Of a stretch of DNA of 64,000 bases, positions 49,103-57,503 are shown one piece after another. Under the pieces are notes generated by a model, which was given only the letters and a program-made list of their open reading frames with translations, had not been told where the DNA came from and made no database searches. The DNA lies in the NCBI RefSeq assembly GCF_036246005.1, contig NZ_CP109171.1, positions 5,568,001-5,632,000 of the forward strand, read 5' to 3'. Position 1 is the first letter of the stretch, and the number at the start of each line of letters is the position of its first letter. A program made the position numbers and the translations under genes. This stretch comes from Streptomyces sp. NBC_01723. GTDB lineage: Bacteria > Actinomycetota > Actinomycetes > Streptomycetales > Streptomycetaceae.

Positions 49103-49162
49103 CAGGGGCGCGGGGAACTGCGCGACCAGCCACGACGAACCCGCACCCGCCAACGCACACAG
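49103..49162. repeat. Interspersed Streptomyces intergenic element
   Basis: The sequence around GGGGCGCGGGGAACTGCGCG, followed by ACCAGCC and a run of C-rich text, matches a short element I recall seeing in many Streptomyces intergenic regions. It occupies most of the 165-bp gap between the two SseB genes. Function unknown. Confidence 0.55.
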
Positions 49163-49245
49163 CGCCCCCGGCTCATAGGCGCCCCCCACCCCGCGGAGCC
49201 GTAAGCTGTTTCCACGACCGGGAACTTCCAGAAAGGGCCACAGAC

Positions 49246-50043
49246 GTGAGCGCCAGCGGCACCACGACCGGGCAGGTCGAGCACATGCTGCGCCAGGTGA
49301 CGCCCGGGCGCTACGACGCCTATGAGGCCCTGCTGCGCGCGCTCGCCACCCCCACCTCCGGCCAGGTCTGGATGCTGCTGTGGCAGGGCCAGGCCGGCTC
49401 CCCGGACGCCCAGTACGGAAACATGGAGGTCGAGGGCTACGGCTACGCGCCGTGCGTCACCTCCGCCCAGGAGCTGTCGGCCAGCGGCTGGAACAGGTCG
49501 TACGAGGTGGTCGACGGCCTGGAGGCGGCCCGCGCCCTCTACCCGGACCACTTCGGCCTCTGGCTCAACCCGCACGCCCCCGGCGGCGGCGTCGGCATCC
49601 CCTGGCCGGACCTGCGCCGGATCGCCTCCGGCCTGGACCGCCAGCCCGCCGGACCCCTGCGGCTGTCCGAACCGGCCATCGAGATCCCCCAGTTCTACGC
49701 CCTGCTCACGCAGAACGCCCACCGCACCCCGGCGGTCCGCGCGCTGCGCCGCGCCTGGGTGCAGCCCGCGCTCGGGGCGCCGTACCTCGCCATCGGTCTC
49801 GAGGTCTACGACGCCTCCCCGCCGGCCGTCGACGCGGTGCGCGCGATGATGCAGCAGTCCGTCGGCGCGGTGCCGGACGGGCTCGCGGTGTCGACGGTGG
49901 CGATGACCGACGTCCACGACCCGGTCGCCATGTGGCTGCGCGCCCACGCCCGTCCGTTCTACGACCGCGAGGCCCACGCCCCCGCCCCCGCGCAGGCGCC
50001 GGTGGGCGGGTACGGATACCCTCCGGCCGGGGGCCGGTACTGA
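49246..50043 (+). CDS. SseB-family protein, copy 2
   Basis: A 265-residue relative of the preceding gene: N-terminal SseB domain (YEALLRALATPTSGQVWMLL; FGLWLNPHAPGGGVGIPW), C-terminal part with a matching AMWLRAHARPFYDRE motif, and a Pro/Ala/Gly/Tyr-rich tail (VGGYGYPPAGGRY). GTG at 49246 with AAAGGG at 8 nt. Shared architecture and the matching RPFYDR(D/E) endings show the two are paralogues from an old duplication. Confidence 0.8.
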   Translation: MSASGTTTGQVEHMLRQVTPGRYDAYEALLRALATPTSGQVWMLLWQGQAGSPDAQYGNMEVEGYGYAPCVTSAQELSASGWNRSYEVVDGLEAARALYPDHFGLWLNPHAPGGGVGIPWPDLRRIASGLDRQPAGPLRLSEPAIEIPQFYALLTQNAHRTPAVRALRRAWVQPALGAPYLAIGLEVYDASPPAVDAVRAMMQQSVGAVPDGLAVSTVAMTDVHDPVAMWLRAHARPFYDREAHAPAPAQAPVGGYGYPPAGGRY

Positions 50044-50356
50044 CGGTCGCGGGTCCGGCCCGGCGTGACCGGTGGCGATCTTCGCGCGTAGATGAGGGCG
50101 CAAAGCGCCGTCTTGTCCCCTCTGTCCCAACTCGTCCGTGTCCGGCCCCCGTTACCCACTGTCCGGATAACGGAACACCTCGAACAGCATCACGGTTGCG
50201 CATCCATTCACCGTCAAGTCTGGCTACAGATCGCCAAAGCGTTGAAGACTCCCGCAACAAGGGGTGGATGCTCGCCCCTTTGTACGACGGACGGATCACG
50301 CCGCTACAGCGGCAAGTGCGGGCCGGCTACCGCCGGTTGAGAGGGGTCCCTGCCAG
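50044..50356. other. Leader and promoter region of the peptide-transport operon
   Basis: 313 bp without a gene. The part from 50090 to 50290 is much less GC-rich than the genes around it, as expected for a promoter. A 6-bp hairpin with AAGGGG / CCCCTT arms (50259-50264 with 50275-50280) lies about 75 nt before the first start. I see no confident minus-35/minus-10 pair. Confidence 0.4.
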
Positions 50357-51364
50357 ATGACGGCACCATTGCACGAGCCGACCGCGGAAGCGGCCCCGAG
50401 TGCGGCCGAGGAAGCGGCGGTTGCCGGCGCCGAAGCCAAGGCGGTACAGGGGCGTTCCCTTGGCAGGATCGCCTGGGAGCGCCTGAAGCGGGACAAGCTC
50501 GCCCTGACGGGCGGTGTCGTCGTGCTCCTACTCGTCGTGGTCGCGATCTTCGCGCCCTTGATCACCAACATCGTCGGGCAGGACCCGGACGTCTACCACG
50601 AGGACCTGATCGACCCGCTGTTCGGCACGCCCAGGGGGTCACTCGGCGGCATCAGCGGCGACCACTGGTTCGGCGTCGAGCCGGTCAACGGCCGCGACAT
50701 CTTCGCCCGCATCGTCCACGGCGCCCGGATCTCGCTGCTCGTCGGCTTCCTGTCCGCGATCGTCGCCGTGATCATCGGAACCGTCCTGGGTGTGCTCGCC
50801 GGCTTCTTCGGCGGCTGGGTCGACGCCCTGATCAGCCGGGTCATGGACGGCCTGCTGGCCTTCCCGCAGCTGCTCTTCATCATCGCGCTGGTCTCGGTGA
50901 TGCCGAACGAGATGCTGGGACTCAGCGGCACGGGCGTGCGCCTCTTCGTGATGATCCTCGTCATCGGCTTCTTCGGCTGGCCCTACATCGGGCGCGTGGT
51001 GCGTGGCCAGACGCTCTCCATGCGTGAACGGGAGTACGTGGAGGCCGCCCGGTCCCTGGGGGCCGGACGCTTCTACATCCTGTTCAAGGAACTGCTGCCC
51101 AACCTGGTGGCCCCGATCATCGTGTACACGACGATGATGATCCCCACCAACATCCTCACCGAGGCGGCACTCAGCTTCCTGGGTGTGGGCGTCAAGCCGC
51201 CCACGTCGTCCTGGGGGCAGATGCTCTCGAGCGCGATCGACTACTACCAGTCGGATCCCATGTACATGGTGATCCCCGGTCTGGCGATCTTCATCACCGT
51301 TCTTGCCTTCAACCTCTTCGGAGACGGCGTACGCGATGCGCTGGACCCGAAGGGCTCCCGCTGA
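50357..51364 (+). CDS. Peptide ABC transporter permease (DppC/OppC type)
   Basis: Inner-membrane permease of a dipeptide/oligopeptide importer, 335 residues. An N-terminal cytoplasmic region of about 45 residues (Ala/Glu-rich) is followed by a first helix (ALTGGVVVLLLVVVAIF), a periplasmic loop with HWFGVEPVNGRDIFARI, and five further helices carrying the EAA loop (YVEAARSLGAGRFYILF). ATG at 50357 with GAGAGGGG about 10 nt upstream. First gene of a five-gene operon in the order C-type permease, binding protein, B-type permease, two ATPases, similar to the BldK locus layout. Confidence 0.93.
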   Translation: MTAPLHEPTAEAAPSAAEEAAVAGAEAKAVQGRSLGRIAWERLKRDKLALTGGVVVLLLVVVAIFAPLITNIVGQDPDVYHEDLIDPLFGTPRGSLGGISGDHWFGVEPVNGRDIFARIVHGARISLLVGFLSAIVAVIIGTVLGVLAGFFGGWVDALISRVMDGLLAFPQLLFIIALVSVMPNEMLGLSGTGVRLFVMILVIGFFGWPYIGRVVRGQTLSMREREYVEAARSLGAGRFYILFKELLPNLVAPIIVYTTMMIPTNILTEAALSFLGVGVKPPTSSWGQMLSSAIDYYQSDPMYMVIPGLAIFITVLAFNLFGDGVRDALDPKGSR

Positions 51365-51434
51365 CCTGCCGTACCGGCAAGCGACCCGTGGCACCTGCAC
51401 GGGGTCTCTCATCTAATCCGGAGGATCCGAGATC

Positions 51435-53228
51435 GTGACTACCCAACGCACCTCAGGGCGGCGCAAGCAGGCCATGGCCGCTGCCGCAGTGGTCGCCGCG
51501 CTGCTGACCACGGCGGCGTGCGGCGGCGGTGACAGCGACGGCGAGGGGTCGAAGAACGGCGCGGCCGGCTTCGACGCCGCGAACAACAAGATCGCCCAGG
51601 CCGACCAGGCCAAGAAGGGCGGCGAGCTGAAGTTCGCCAGCGTCCAGGACGCCGACTCGTGGGACACCACCCGCGGCTACTACGGCTTCATGTGGAACTT
51701 CTCGCGGTACTACTCCCGCCAGCTCGTGACGAACACGCCGGCGCCGGGTGAGAAGGGCGCGGGCGTCACCCCCGACCTCGCCACCGACGTCGCCAAGGTC
51801 TCGGACGACGGCAAGACCTATACGTACACCCTGCGTGACGGCGTCACCTGGGAGGACGGCAAGCCGATCACCTCCAAGGACATCAAGTACGGCATCGAGC
51901 GCGTGTGGGCACAGGACGTCCTCTCCGGCGGTCCGACGTACCTCAAGGAGGTGCTCGACCCCGAGGACAAGTACCAGGGCCCCTACAAGGACAAGTCCGC
52001 GGACAAGCTGGGTCTGAAGGCGATCGAGACGCCGGACGACAAGACCATCGTCTTCAAGCTCCCGCAGGCCAACTCGGACTTCGAGGAGATGCTCGCGCTG
52101 ACCTCGGCGTCCCCGGTCCGCCAGGACAAGGACACCAAGTCCAAGTACGGCCTGAAGCCGTTCTCCTCCGGCCCGTACAAGTTCCAGTCCTACAACCCGG
52201 GCAAGGACCTCACCCTGGTCCGCAACACCTCGTGGAAGCAGGACTCGGACCCGGTCCGCAAGGCGTACCCGGACAAGATCACGATCAAGTTCTTCACCAA
52301 CGCCAACGAGCTGGACCAGCGTCTGATCGCCGGCGACTACGACATCGACCTGGCCCAGACCGGCCTGTCGCCCCAGGGCCGCACCACCGCCCTGAAGCAG
52401 CACAAGGGCAACGTCGACAACCCGGTCTCCGGCTACATCCGCTACGCGGTCTTCCCGCAGAGCGTGAAGCCGTTCGACAACATCCACTGCCGCAAGGCCG
52501 TGCTCTACGGGGCCGACCACGTCTCGCTCCAGACCGCGCGCGGTGGCCCGCAGGCCGGTGGCGACATCGGCACCAACATGCTGCCGCCGGCGGTGCCGGG
52601 CTCCGAGGGCCAGAAGTACGACCCGTACGAGATGGCCGGTGCCAACAAGAAGGGCAACGTCGCCAAGGCCAAGGAAGAGCTGAAGGCCTGCGGCAAGCCC
52701 AACGGCTTCAAGACCACCATCGCGGTCCGCAACAACAAGCCGGTCGAGGTGGCCACCGCCGAGTCGCTCCAGGCGTCGCTGAAGAAGATCGGCATCACGG
52801 TCGACATCGACCAGTACGACGGTTCGCAGACCGCCGGCATCATCGGCAGCCCTTCGAACGTGGTCAAGAAGAACTACGGCATCATCATCATGGGCTGGGG
52901 CCCCGACTTCCCGTCGGTCCAGGGCTACGGTCTCCCGCTGTGGAGCAGCGACTACATCCTCGAGAGCGGTAACAACAACTACGCGCTCATCAAGGACAAG
53001 GAGATCGACGGCCTGTTCGACAAGTACGTCACCACCCTGGACGACACCGGCAAGGCGGACATCGCCAAGCAGATCAACCACAAGGTGATGGAGGGCGGTT
53101 ACTACCTGCCCTTCGTCTTCGAGAAGTTCATCAACTGGCGCTCCAGCCGACTGGCGAACGTCTACACGACCGACGGCTACAGCGGTATGTACGACTTCGT
53201 CAACCTCGGCCTGAAGTCCTCGAAGTAA
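51435..53228 (+). CDS. Peptide ABC transporter substrate-binding lipoprotein
   Basis: Extracytoplasmic solute receptor of family 5 (SBP_bac_5), 597 residues, lipoprotein signal (RRKQAMAAAAVVAALL then TTAAC). Typical segments: WDTTRGYYGFMWNFSRYYSRQL, TYTYTLRDGVTWEDGKPITS, SSGPYKFQSYNPGKDLTLVRN and the C-terminal VMEGGYYLPF. GTG at 51435 has GGAGG about 10 nt upstream. Codon use is very strongly biased (almost all C/G third positions, AAG for Lys), consistent with high expression. The ligand is probably a peptide; it cannot be told from sequence. A strong hairpin follows the gene. Confidence 0.94.
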   Translation: MTTQRTSGRRKQAMAAAAVVAALLTTAACGGGDSDGEGSKNGAAGFDAANNKIAQADQAKKGGELKFASVQDADSWDTTRGYYGFMWNFSRYYSRQLVTNTPAPGEKGAGVTPDLATDVAKVSDDGKTYTYTLRDGVTWEDGKPITSKDIKYGIERVWAQDVLSGGPTYLKEVLDPEDKYQGPYKDKSADKLGLKAIETPDDKTIVFKLPQANSDFEEMLALTSASPVRQDKDTKSKYGLKPFSSGPYKFQSYNPGKDLTLVRNTSWKQDSDPVRKAYPDKITIKFFTNANELDQRLIAGDYDIDLAQTGLSPQGRTTALKQHKGNVDNPVSGYIRYAVFPQSVKPFDNIHCRKAVLYGADHVSLQTARGGPQAGGDIGTNMLPPAVPGSEGQKYDPYEMAGANKKGNVAKAKEELKACGKPNGFKTTIAVRNNKPVEVATAESLQASLKKIGITVDIDQYDGSQTAGIIGSPSNVVKKNYGIIIMGWGPDFPSVQGYGLPLWSSDYILESGNNNYALIKDKEIDGLFDKYVTTLDDTGKADIAKQINHKVMEGGYYLPFVFEKFINWRSSRLANVYTTDGYSGMYDFVNLGLKSSK

Positions 53229-53283
53229 CCGGTACACCCGCCGTACGGCACGAAAGGCAGGTGAAGGCCGGCGCGGCGTGACC

Positions 53284-53314
53284 GCGGGCCGCCGGAAGAC
53301 CTCCGGCGGCCCGC
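53284..53314 (+). terminator. Internal hairpin after the binding-protein gene
   Basis: Perfect 13-bp stem (53284-53296 with 53302-53314, loop 5 nt) 56 nt after the stop codon, inside the transport operon. Such hairpins usually raise receptor mRNA relative to the downstream permease/ATPase genes. Confidence 0.7.
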
Positions 53315-53336
53315 GATCCGCGGCGGGCCGTAAGCT

Positions 53337-54335
53337 GTGCTCGCTTACCTCATCAGGCGGCTGTTCGCCGCCGTAGTGATGCTCGTGGTCATCATCCTGG
53401 TGGTCTTCGGCATCTTCTTCCTCGTCCCCAAGTGGGCGGGCGTCGACATCGCCACGAGCTTCGTGGGCAAGCAGGCCGACCCGGCCTCCGTCGAAGCGGT
53501 GCGGCAGAAGCTGGGTCTGGGCGACCCGATCTTCGTCCAGGCCTGGGAGTTCTTCAAGGGCATCTTCGCGGGCCGGACCTACGCGGGCGGCGGCGACGTC
53601 ACCCAGTGCTCCGCCCCCTGCTTCGGCTACTCCTTCCGCAGCGAACAGGCCGTCTGGCCGGTGCTGACCGAGCGATTCCCGGTGACCCTGGCTCTCGCGC
53701 TCGGTGCGGCCGTGCTGTGGCTGATCTTCGGTCTGGCGGCGGGTGTGCTCTCCGCGCTCAAGCGGGGCACCCTGTGGGACCGCGGTGCGATGGTCGTCGC
53801 GCTCGCGGGCGTCTCCCTCCCCATCTACTTCACCGGTCTGCTCAGCCTCGCGATCTTCTCCCACAGCCTGGGCTGGATCAACGCGGAGTTCGTCCCGCTG
53901 GACGAGAGTCTGTCCGGCTGGTTCGGCGGCATGATCCTGCCCTGGATCACCCTGGCCTTCCTGTACGCCGCGATGTACGCCCGGATCACCCGGGCGACCA
54001 TGATGGAGATCCTCGGTGAGGACTACATCCGCACGGCGCGGGCCAAGGGCCTCAAGGAGGTGGTCGTCATCCGCAAGCACGCGATGCGGTCCACCCTGAC
54101 CCCGCTGCTGACCATGCTCGGCATGGACCTCGGCGCCCTCATGGGCGGCGCGATCCTGACCGAGACCACGTTCAGCCTCCCCGGCCTCGGCCAGAAGGTG
54201 CTGGACGCGATCCAGAACCAGGACCTGCCCTTTATCCTGGGTGTCGTCCTGATCACTTCTCTCGCGGTGCTGATCGCCAACCTCGTGGTGGACGTCCTGT
54301 ACGCCGTGATCGACCCCCGAGTGAGGCTCGCATGA
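53337..54335 (+). CDS. Peptide ABC transporter permease (DppB/OppB type)
   Basis: Inner-membrane permease, 332 residues, six predicted helices beginning at the very N-terminus (AYLIRRLFAAVVMLVVIILVV split by the usual RR), with the EAA loop (YIRTARAKGLKEVVVIRKHA) before helix 5. GTG at 53337 has no SD, and TAAGCT ends immediately before it; initiation may depend on coupling or on a nearby promoter. It pairs with the C-type permease encoded two genes upstream. Its stop overlaps the next start (ATGA). Confidence 0.92.
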   Translation: MLAYLIRRLFAAVVMLVVIILVVFGIFFLVPKWAGVDIATSFVGKQADPASVEAVRQKLGLGDPIFVQAWEFFKGIFAGRTYAGGGDVTQCSAPCFGYSFRSEQAVWPVLTERFPVTLALALGAAVLWLIFGLAAGVLSALKRGTLWDRGAMVVALAGVSLPIYFTGLLSLAIFSHSLGWINAEFVPLDESLSGWFGGMILPWITLAFLYAAMYARITRATMMEILGEDYIRTARAKGLKEVVVIRKHAMRSTLTPLLTMLGMDLGALMGGAILTETTFSLPGLGQKVLDAIQNQDLPFILGVVLITSLAVLIANLVVDVLYAVIDPRVRLA

Positions 54336-55429
54336 CCGAACTCAGCAAGAGCGGGGCGGCCGTGGGCGAGCCCACCGCCACCTCGCCCGCTCCGAAGGCA
54401 TTCCTGGAAGTGCGCGACCTCAAGGTGCACTTCCCCACCGACGACGGTCTGGTCAAGTCGGTCGACGGGCTCAGCTTCCAGCTGGAGAAGGGCAAGACCC
54501 TCGGCATCGTCGGCGAGTCCGGCTCCGGCAAGTCGGTGACCTCGCTCGGCATCATGGGCCTGCACACCGCCGGCCAGTACGGCAAGCGCAAGGCCCGGAT
54601 ATCCGGCGAGATCTGGCTGGACGGCACCGAGCTGCTCTCCGCCGACCCGGACCACGTGCGCAAGCTGCGCGGCCGGAACATGGCGATGATCTTCCAGGAC
54701 CCGCTGTCCGCGCTGCACCCGTACTACACGATCGGGCAGCAGATCGTGGAGGCGTACCGCATCCACCACGACGTGGACAAGAAGACCGCCAAGCGCCGCG
54801 CCGTCGAGATGCTCGACCGCGTCGGCATCCCGCAGCCGGACAAGCGGGTGGACAGCTACCCGCACGAGTTCTCCGGCGGTATGCGCCAGCGCGCGATGAT
54901 CGCCATGTCGCTGGTCAACAACCCCGAGCTGCTCATCGCGGACGAGCCGACCACCGCCCTGGACGTGACCGTCCAGGCGCAGATCCTGGACCTGATCCGG
55001 GATCTGCAGAAGGAGTTCGGCTCCGCGGTCATCATCATCACCCACGACCTGGGCGTCGTCGCCGAACTGGCCGACGACCTCCTGGTGATGTACGGCGGCC
55101 GGTGCGTCGAGCGGGGTCCGGCGGAGAAGGTGTTCTACGAGCCCCGGCACCCCTACACCTGGGGCCTGCTCGGCTCGATGCCGCGCCTCGACCGCGACCA
55201 GCAGGAACGCCTCATCCCGGTCAAGGGCTCCCCGCCCTCCCTCATCAACCTCCCGTCCGGCTGCGCCTTCAACCCGCGCTGCCCGTACGCCGACGTGCCC
55301 AAGGACGACGTCACGCGTACGGTCCGCCCGGAGCTGTCCGAGGTCGGCAGCAGGCACTGGGCGGCCTGCCACATGTCGCAGGAGCAGCGGGAGCGTATCT
55401 GGACCGAAGAGATTGCGCCGAAGCTGTGA
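54332..55429 (+). CDS. Peptide ABC transporter ATPase (DppD/OppD type)
   Basis: ATPase subunit, 365 residues: Walker [10 protein letters not shown]-loop [12 protein letters not shown], signature [10 protein letters not shown], Walker [14 protein letters not shown]-loop ITHDLG, and the C-terminal oligopeptide extension with conserved cysteines ([10 protein letters not shown] ... CHM), which in some relatives binds an Fe-S cluster. ATG at 54332 overlaps the permease stop as ATGA. About 20 extra residues precede the first conserved strand. Confidence 0.94.
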   Translation: MTELSKSGAAVGEPTATSPAPKAFLEVRDLKVHFPTDDGLVKSVDGLSFQLEKGKTLGIVGESGSGKSVTSLGIMGLHTAGQYGKRKARISGEIWLDGTELLSADPDHVRKLRGRNMAMIFQDPLSALHPYYTIGQQIVEAYRIHHDVDKKTAKRRAVEMLDRVGIPQPDKRVDSYPHEFSGGMRQRAMIAMSLVNNPELLIADEPTTALDVTVQAQILDLIRDLQKEFGSAVIIITHDLGVVAELADDLLVMYGGRCVERGPAEKVFYEPRHPYTWGLLGSMPRLDRDQQERLIPVKGSPPSLINLPSGCAFNPRCPYADVPKDDVTRTVRPELSEVGSRHWAACHMSQEQRERIWTEEIAPKL

Positions 55430-56772
55430 GTGACAAAGCGAAGGCAGAGGACACAGCGGTGACCATCCCCGCACAGAGCAGCGGCGCCACCCTCACCAAG
55501 GACGCCGCCCCCGGCGAGACCCTGCTGAAGGTCACCGGGCTGCAGAAGCACTTCCCGATCAAGAAGGGCCTGCTGCAGCGCCAGGTCGGCGCCGTGCGCG
55601 CCGTCGACGGCATCGACTTCGAGGTCCGCGCCGGTGAGACCCTCGGCGTCGTGGGCGAGTCGGGCTGCGGCAAGTCGACCATGGGCCGGCTCATCACCCG
55701 GCTGCTCGAACCGACCGCGGGCAAGGTCGAGTTCGAGGGCAAGGACATCACCCACCTCGGGGTCGGCGGGATGCGTCCGCTGCGCCGCGACGTGCAGATG
55801 ATCTTCCAGGACCCGTACTCCTCGCTGAACCCGCGCCACACCATCGGCACGATCGTCAGCGCCCCCTTCAAGCTCCAGGGCGTCGAGCCCGAGGGCGGGG
55901 TCAAGAAGGAGGTCCAGCGGCTGCTGTCGGTGGTCGGCCTCAACCCCGAGCACTACAACCGCTACCCGCACGAGTTCTCCGGCGGCCAGCGCCAGCGCAT
56001 CGGCATCGCCCGCGCGCTCGCGCTCAACCCGAAGATGGTCGTGGCGGACGAGCCGGTGTCCGCCCTGGACGTGTCGATCCAGGCGCAGGTCGTCAACCTG
56101 CTCGACGACCTCCAGACCGAGCTGGGTCTGACGTACGTGATCATCGCGCACGACCTGTCCGTCGTCCGGCACGTCTCGGACCGGATCGCGGTGATGTACC
56201 TCGGCAAGATCATGGAGCTGGCCGACCGCGACCTGCTCTACAAGTCGCCGATGCACCCGTACACCAAGGCCCTGATGTCGGCGGTGCCGATTCCGGACCC
56301 GGCGCGCCGCGGTGCCAAGAGCGAGCGCATCCTGCTCAAGGGCGACGTGCCCTCGCCGATCGCGCCGCCGAGCGGCTGCCGGTTCCACACCCGGTGCTGG
56401 AAGGCGACGCAGATTTGCACCACCACCGAGCCGCCGCTCAAGGAGCTGCGTCCCGGCCAGCAGGTGGCCTGCCACCACCCGGAGAACTTCGAGGACCAGG
56501 CCCCGCAGGACGTCGTCCTGCTCACGGCCGCCAAGGAGGCGGCGGAGCTGGTGTCGGAGGACGCCCTCGCGGAGTCGGCGGCGACCTCGGCGGCCGTGGC
56601 CGCGGAGGTCGAGGCGATCGCCGAGGCCGAAGAGGCGTCCGCCGAGGCTGAAGAGGCGTCCGCCGAGGCTGAAGAGGCGTCCGCCGAGGCCGAAGAGGCG
56701 TCCGCCGAGGCCACCAGCACCGAGGCCACCTCCGAGGCCACCGACGAGGAGCCTCCCGCCAAGGAGAAGTGA
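55426..56772 (+). CDS. Peptide ABC transporter ATPase (DppF/OppF type) with acidic repeat tail
   Basis: Second ATPase, 448 residues: Walker [23 protein letters not shown], signature [10 protein letters not shown], Walker [14 protein letters not shown]-loop IAHDLS, and the Cys-containing C-terminal oligopeptide segment ([12 protein letters not shown]). The start GTG (55426) overlaps the OppD-type stop as GTGA; GTG at 55459 is an alternative with a better SD. Odd: beyond the normal end (about residue 360) an Ala/Glu-rich tail of nearly 90 residues follows, with four perfect-length EEASAEA heptads coded by 21-bp DNA repeats; it is strongly acidic and probably helical or disordered. Strong terminator after the gene. 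Confidence 0.94.
   Translation: MSDKAKAEDTAVTIPAQSSGATLTKDAAPGETLLKVTGLQKHFPIKKGLLQRQVGAVRAVDGIDFEVRAGETLGVVGESGCGKSTMGRLITRLLEPTAGKVEFEGKDITHLGVGGMRPLRRDVQMIFQDPYSSLNPRHTIGTIVSAPFKLQGVEPEGGVKKEVQRLLSVVGLNPEHYNRYPHEFSGGQRQRIGIARALALNPKMVVADEPVSALDVSIQAQVVNLLDDLQTELGLTYVIIAHDLSVVRHVSDRIAVMYLGKIMELADRDLLYKSPMHPYTKALMSAVPIPDPARRGAKSERILLKGDVPSPIAPPSGCRFHTRCWKATQICTTTEPPLKELRPGQQVACHHPENFEDQAPQDVVLLTAAKEAAELVSEDALAESAATSAAVAAEVEAIAEAEEASAEAEEASAEAEEASAEAEEASAEATSTEATSEATDEEPPAKEK
56620..56703 (+). repeat. Four tandem 21-bp repeats in the OppF-type gene
   Basis: Units at 56620-56640, 56641-56661, 56662-56682 and 56683-56703, differing at a single T/C position, encoding AEAEEAS heptads. Being in frame, changes in copy number would alter tail length without frameshift. 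Confidence 0.9.
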
Positions 56773-56781
56773 CCCGTCCGT

Positions 56782-56822
56782 CGACGAGCCCCCGCCCTCA
56801 CTCGTGAGGCGGGGGCTCGTCG
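56782..56822 (+). terminator. Terminator of the peptide-transport operon
   Basis: About 19-bp stem with one bulged base (56782-56800 region with 56804-56822), starting 10 nt after the last stop codon; among the strongest hairpins in the window. Confidence 0.85.
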
Positions 56823-56840
56823 GCGGGTGAGAATGGCCGG

Positions 56841-57500
56841 GTGTACGAGGAACTCTTCAGCCCCACCGTCCAGCACACACTCGACCTGATCGGCATCTTC
56901 GTCTTCGCCATCTCCGGCGCGCTGCTGGCCGTACGCAAGAACTTCGACGTGTTCGGCATCGCCGTCCTCGCCGAGGTCACCGCCCTGGGCGGCGGGCTGT
57001 TCCGGGACCTGGTCATCGGGGCGGTGCCGCCCGCCGCGTTCACGGACCTGGGGTACTTCGTCACCCCGCTGCTCGCCACGGTGCTGGTCTTCTTCCTCCA
57101 CCCCCACGTGGAGCGCCTCCAGAACGGCGTGAACATCTTCGACGCGGCCGGTCTCGGCCTGTTCTGCGTCGCCGGCACCACCAAGGCGTACGACTACGGG
57201 CTCGGCCTGACCGCCTCCGCCTGCCTGGGCCTGGCCACCGCGGTCGGCGGCGGCGTCCTGCGCGACGTGCTCGCCAACGAGGTGCCCTCACTCCTGCGCT
57301 GGGACCGCGACCTGTACGCCGTCCCGGCCATCGTCGGCTCCGCGATGGTCGCCCTGTGCATCCGCTACGAGGCCCTCACCCCGTTCACCAGCGCACTCGC
57401 GGTCGTCACCGCCTTCGTCCTGCGGCTGCTCGCGCTGCGCTTCCACTGGCGGGCCCCCCGCGCCTGGAACCGGCGGTCGACGGTGGTGGAGGGGGAGTGA
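56841..57500 (+). CDS. TRIC-type cation channel / UPF0126 membrane protein
   Basis: Seven-helix membrane protein of 219 residues made of two homologous halves, each with the family's Gly-Gly-Gly-x-x-Arg-Asp motif: ALGGGLFRDLVIG (near 50-62) and AVGGGVLRDVLANEVP (near 135-150). Prokaryotic TRIC proteins form homotrimeric potassium/sodium-permeable channels. GTG at 56841 has no strong SD (GAGAATGG about 5 nt before). The C-terminus is basic and cytoplasmic (RWRAPR-like). It lies just after the transport-operon terminator and converges with the esterase gene, with only 3 bp between stops. Confidence 0.88.
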   Translation: MYEELFSPTVQHTLDLIGIFVFAISGALLAVRKNFDVFGIAVLAEVTALGGGLFRDLVIGAVPPAAFTDLGYFVTPLLATVLVFFLHPHVERLQNGVNIFDAAGLGLFCVAGTTKAYDYGLGLTASACLGLATAVGGGVLRDVLANEVPSLLRWDRDLYAVPAIVGSAMVALCIRYEALTPFTSALAVVTAFVLRLLALRFHWRAPRAWNRRSTVVEGE

Positions 57501-57503
57501 CCG

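Noticed and set aside
56620..56703. CRISPR-like direct repeats
   Set aside because: The units are head-to-tail with no spacers and lie in frame in a coding region; they are protein repeats.
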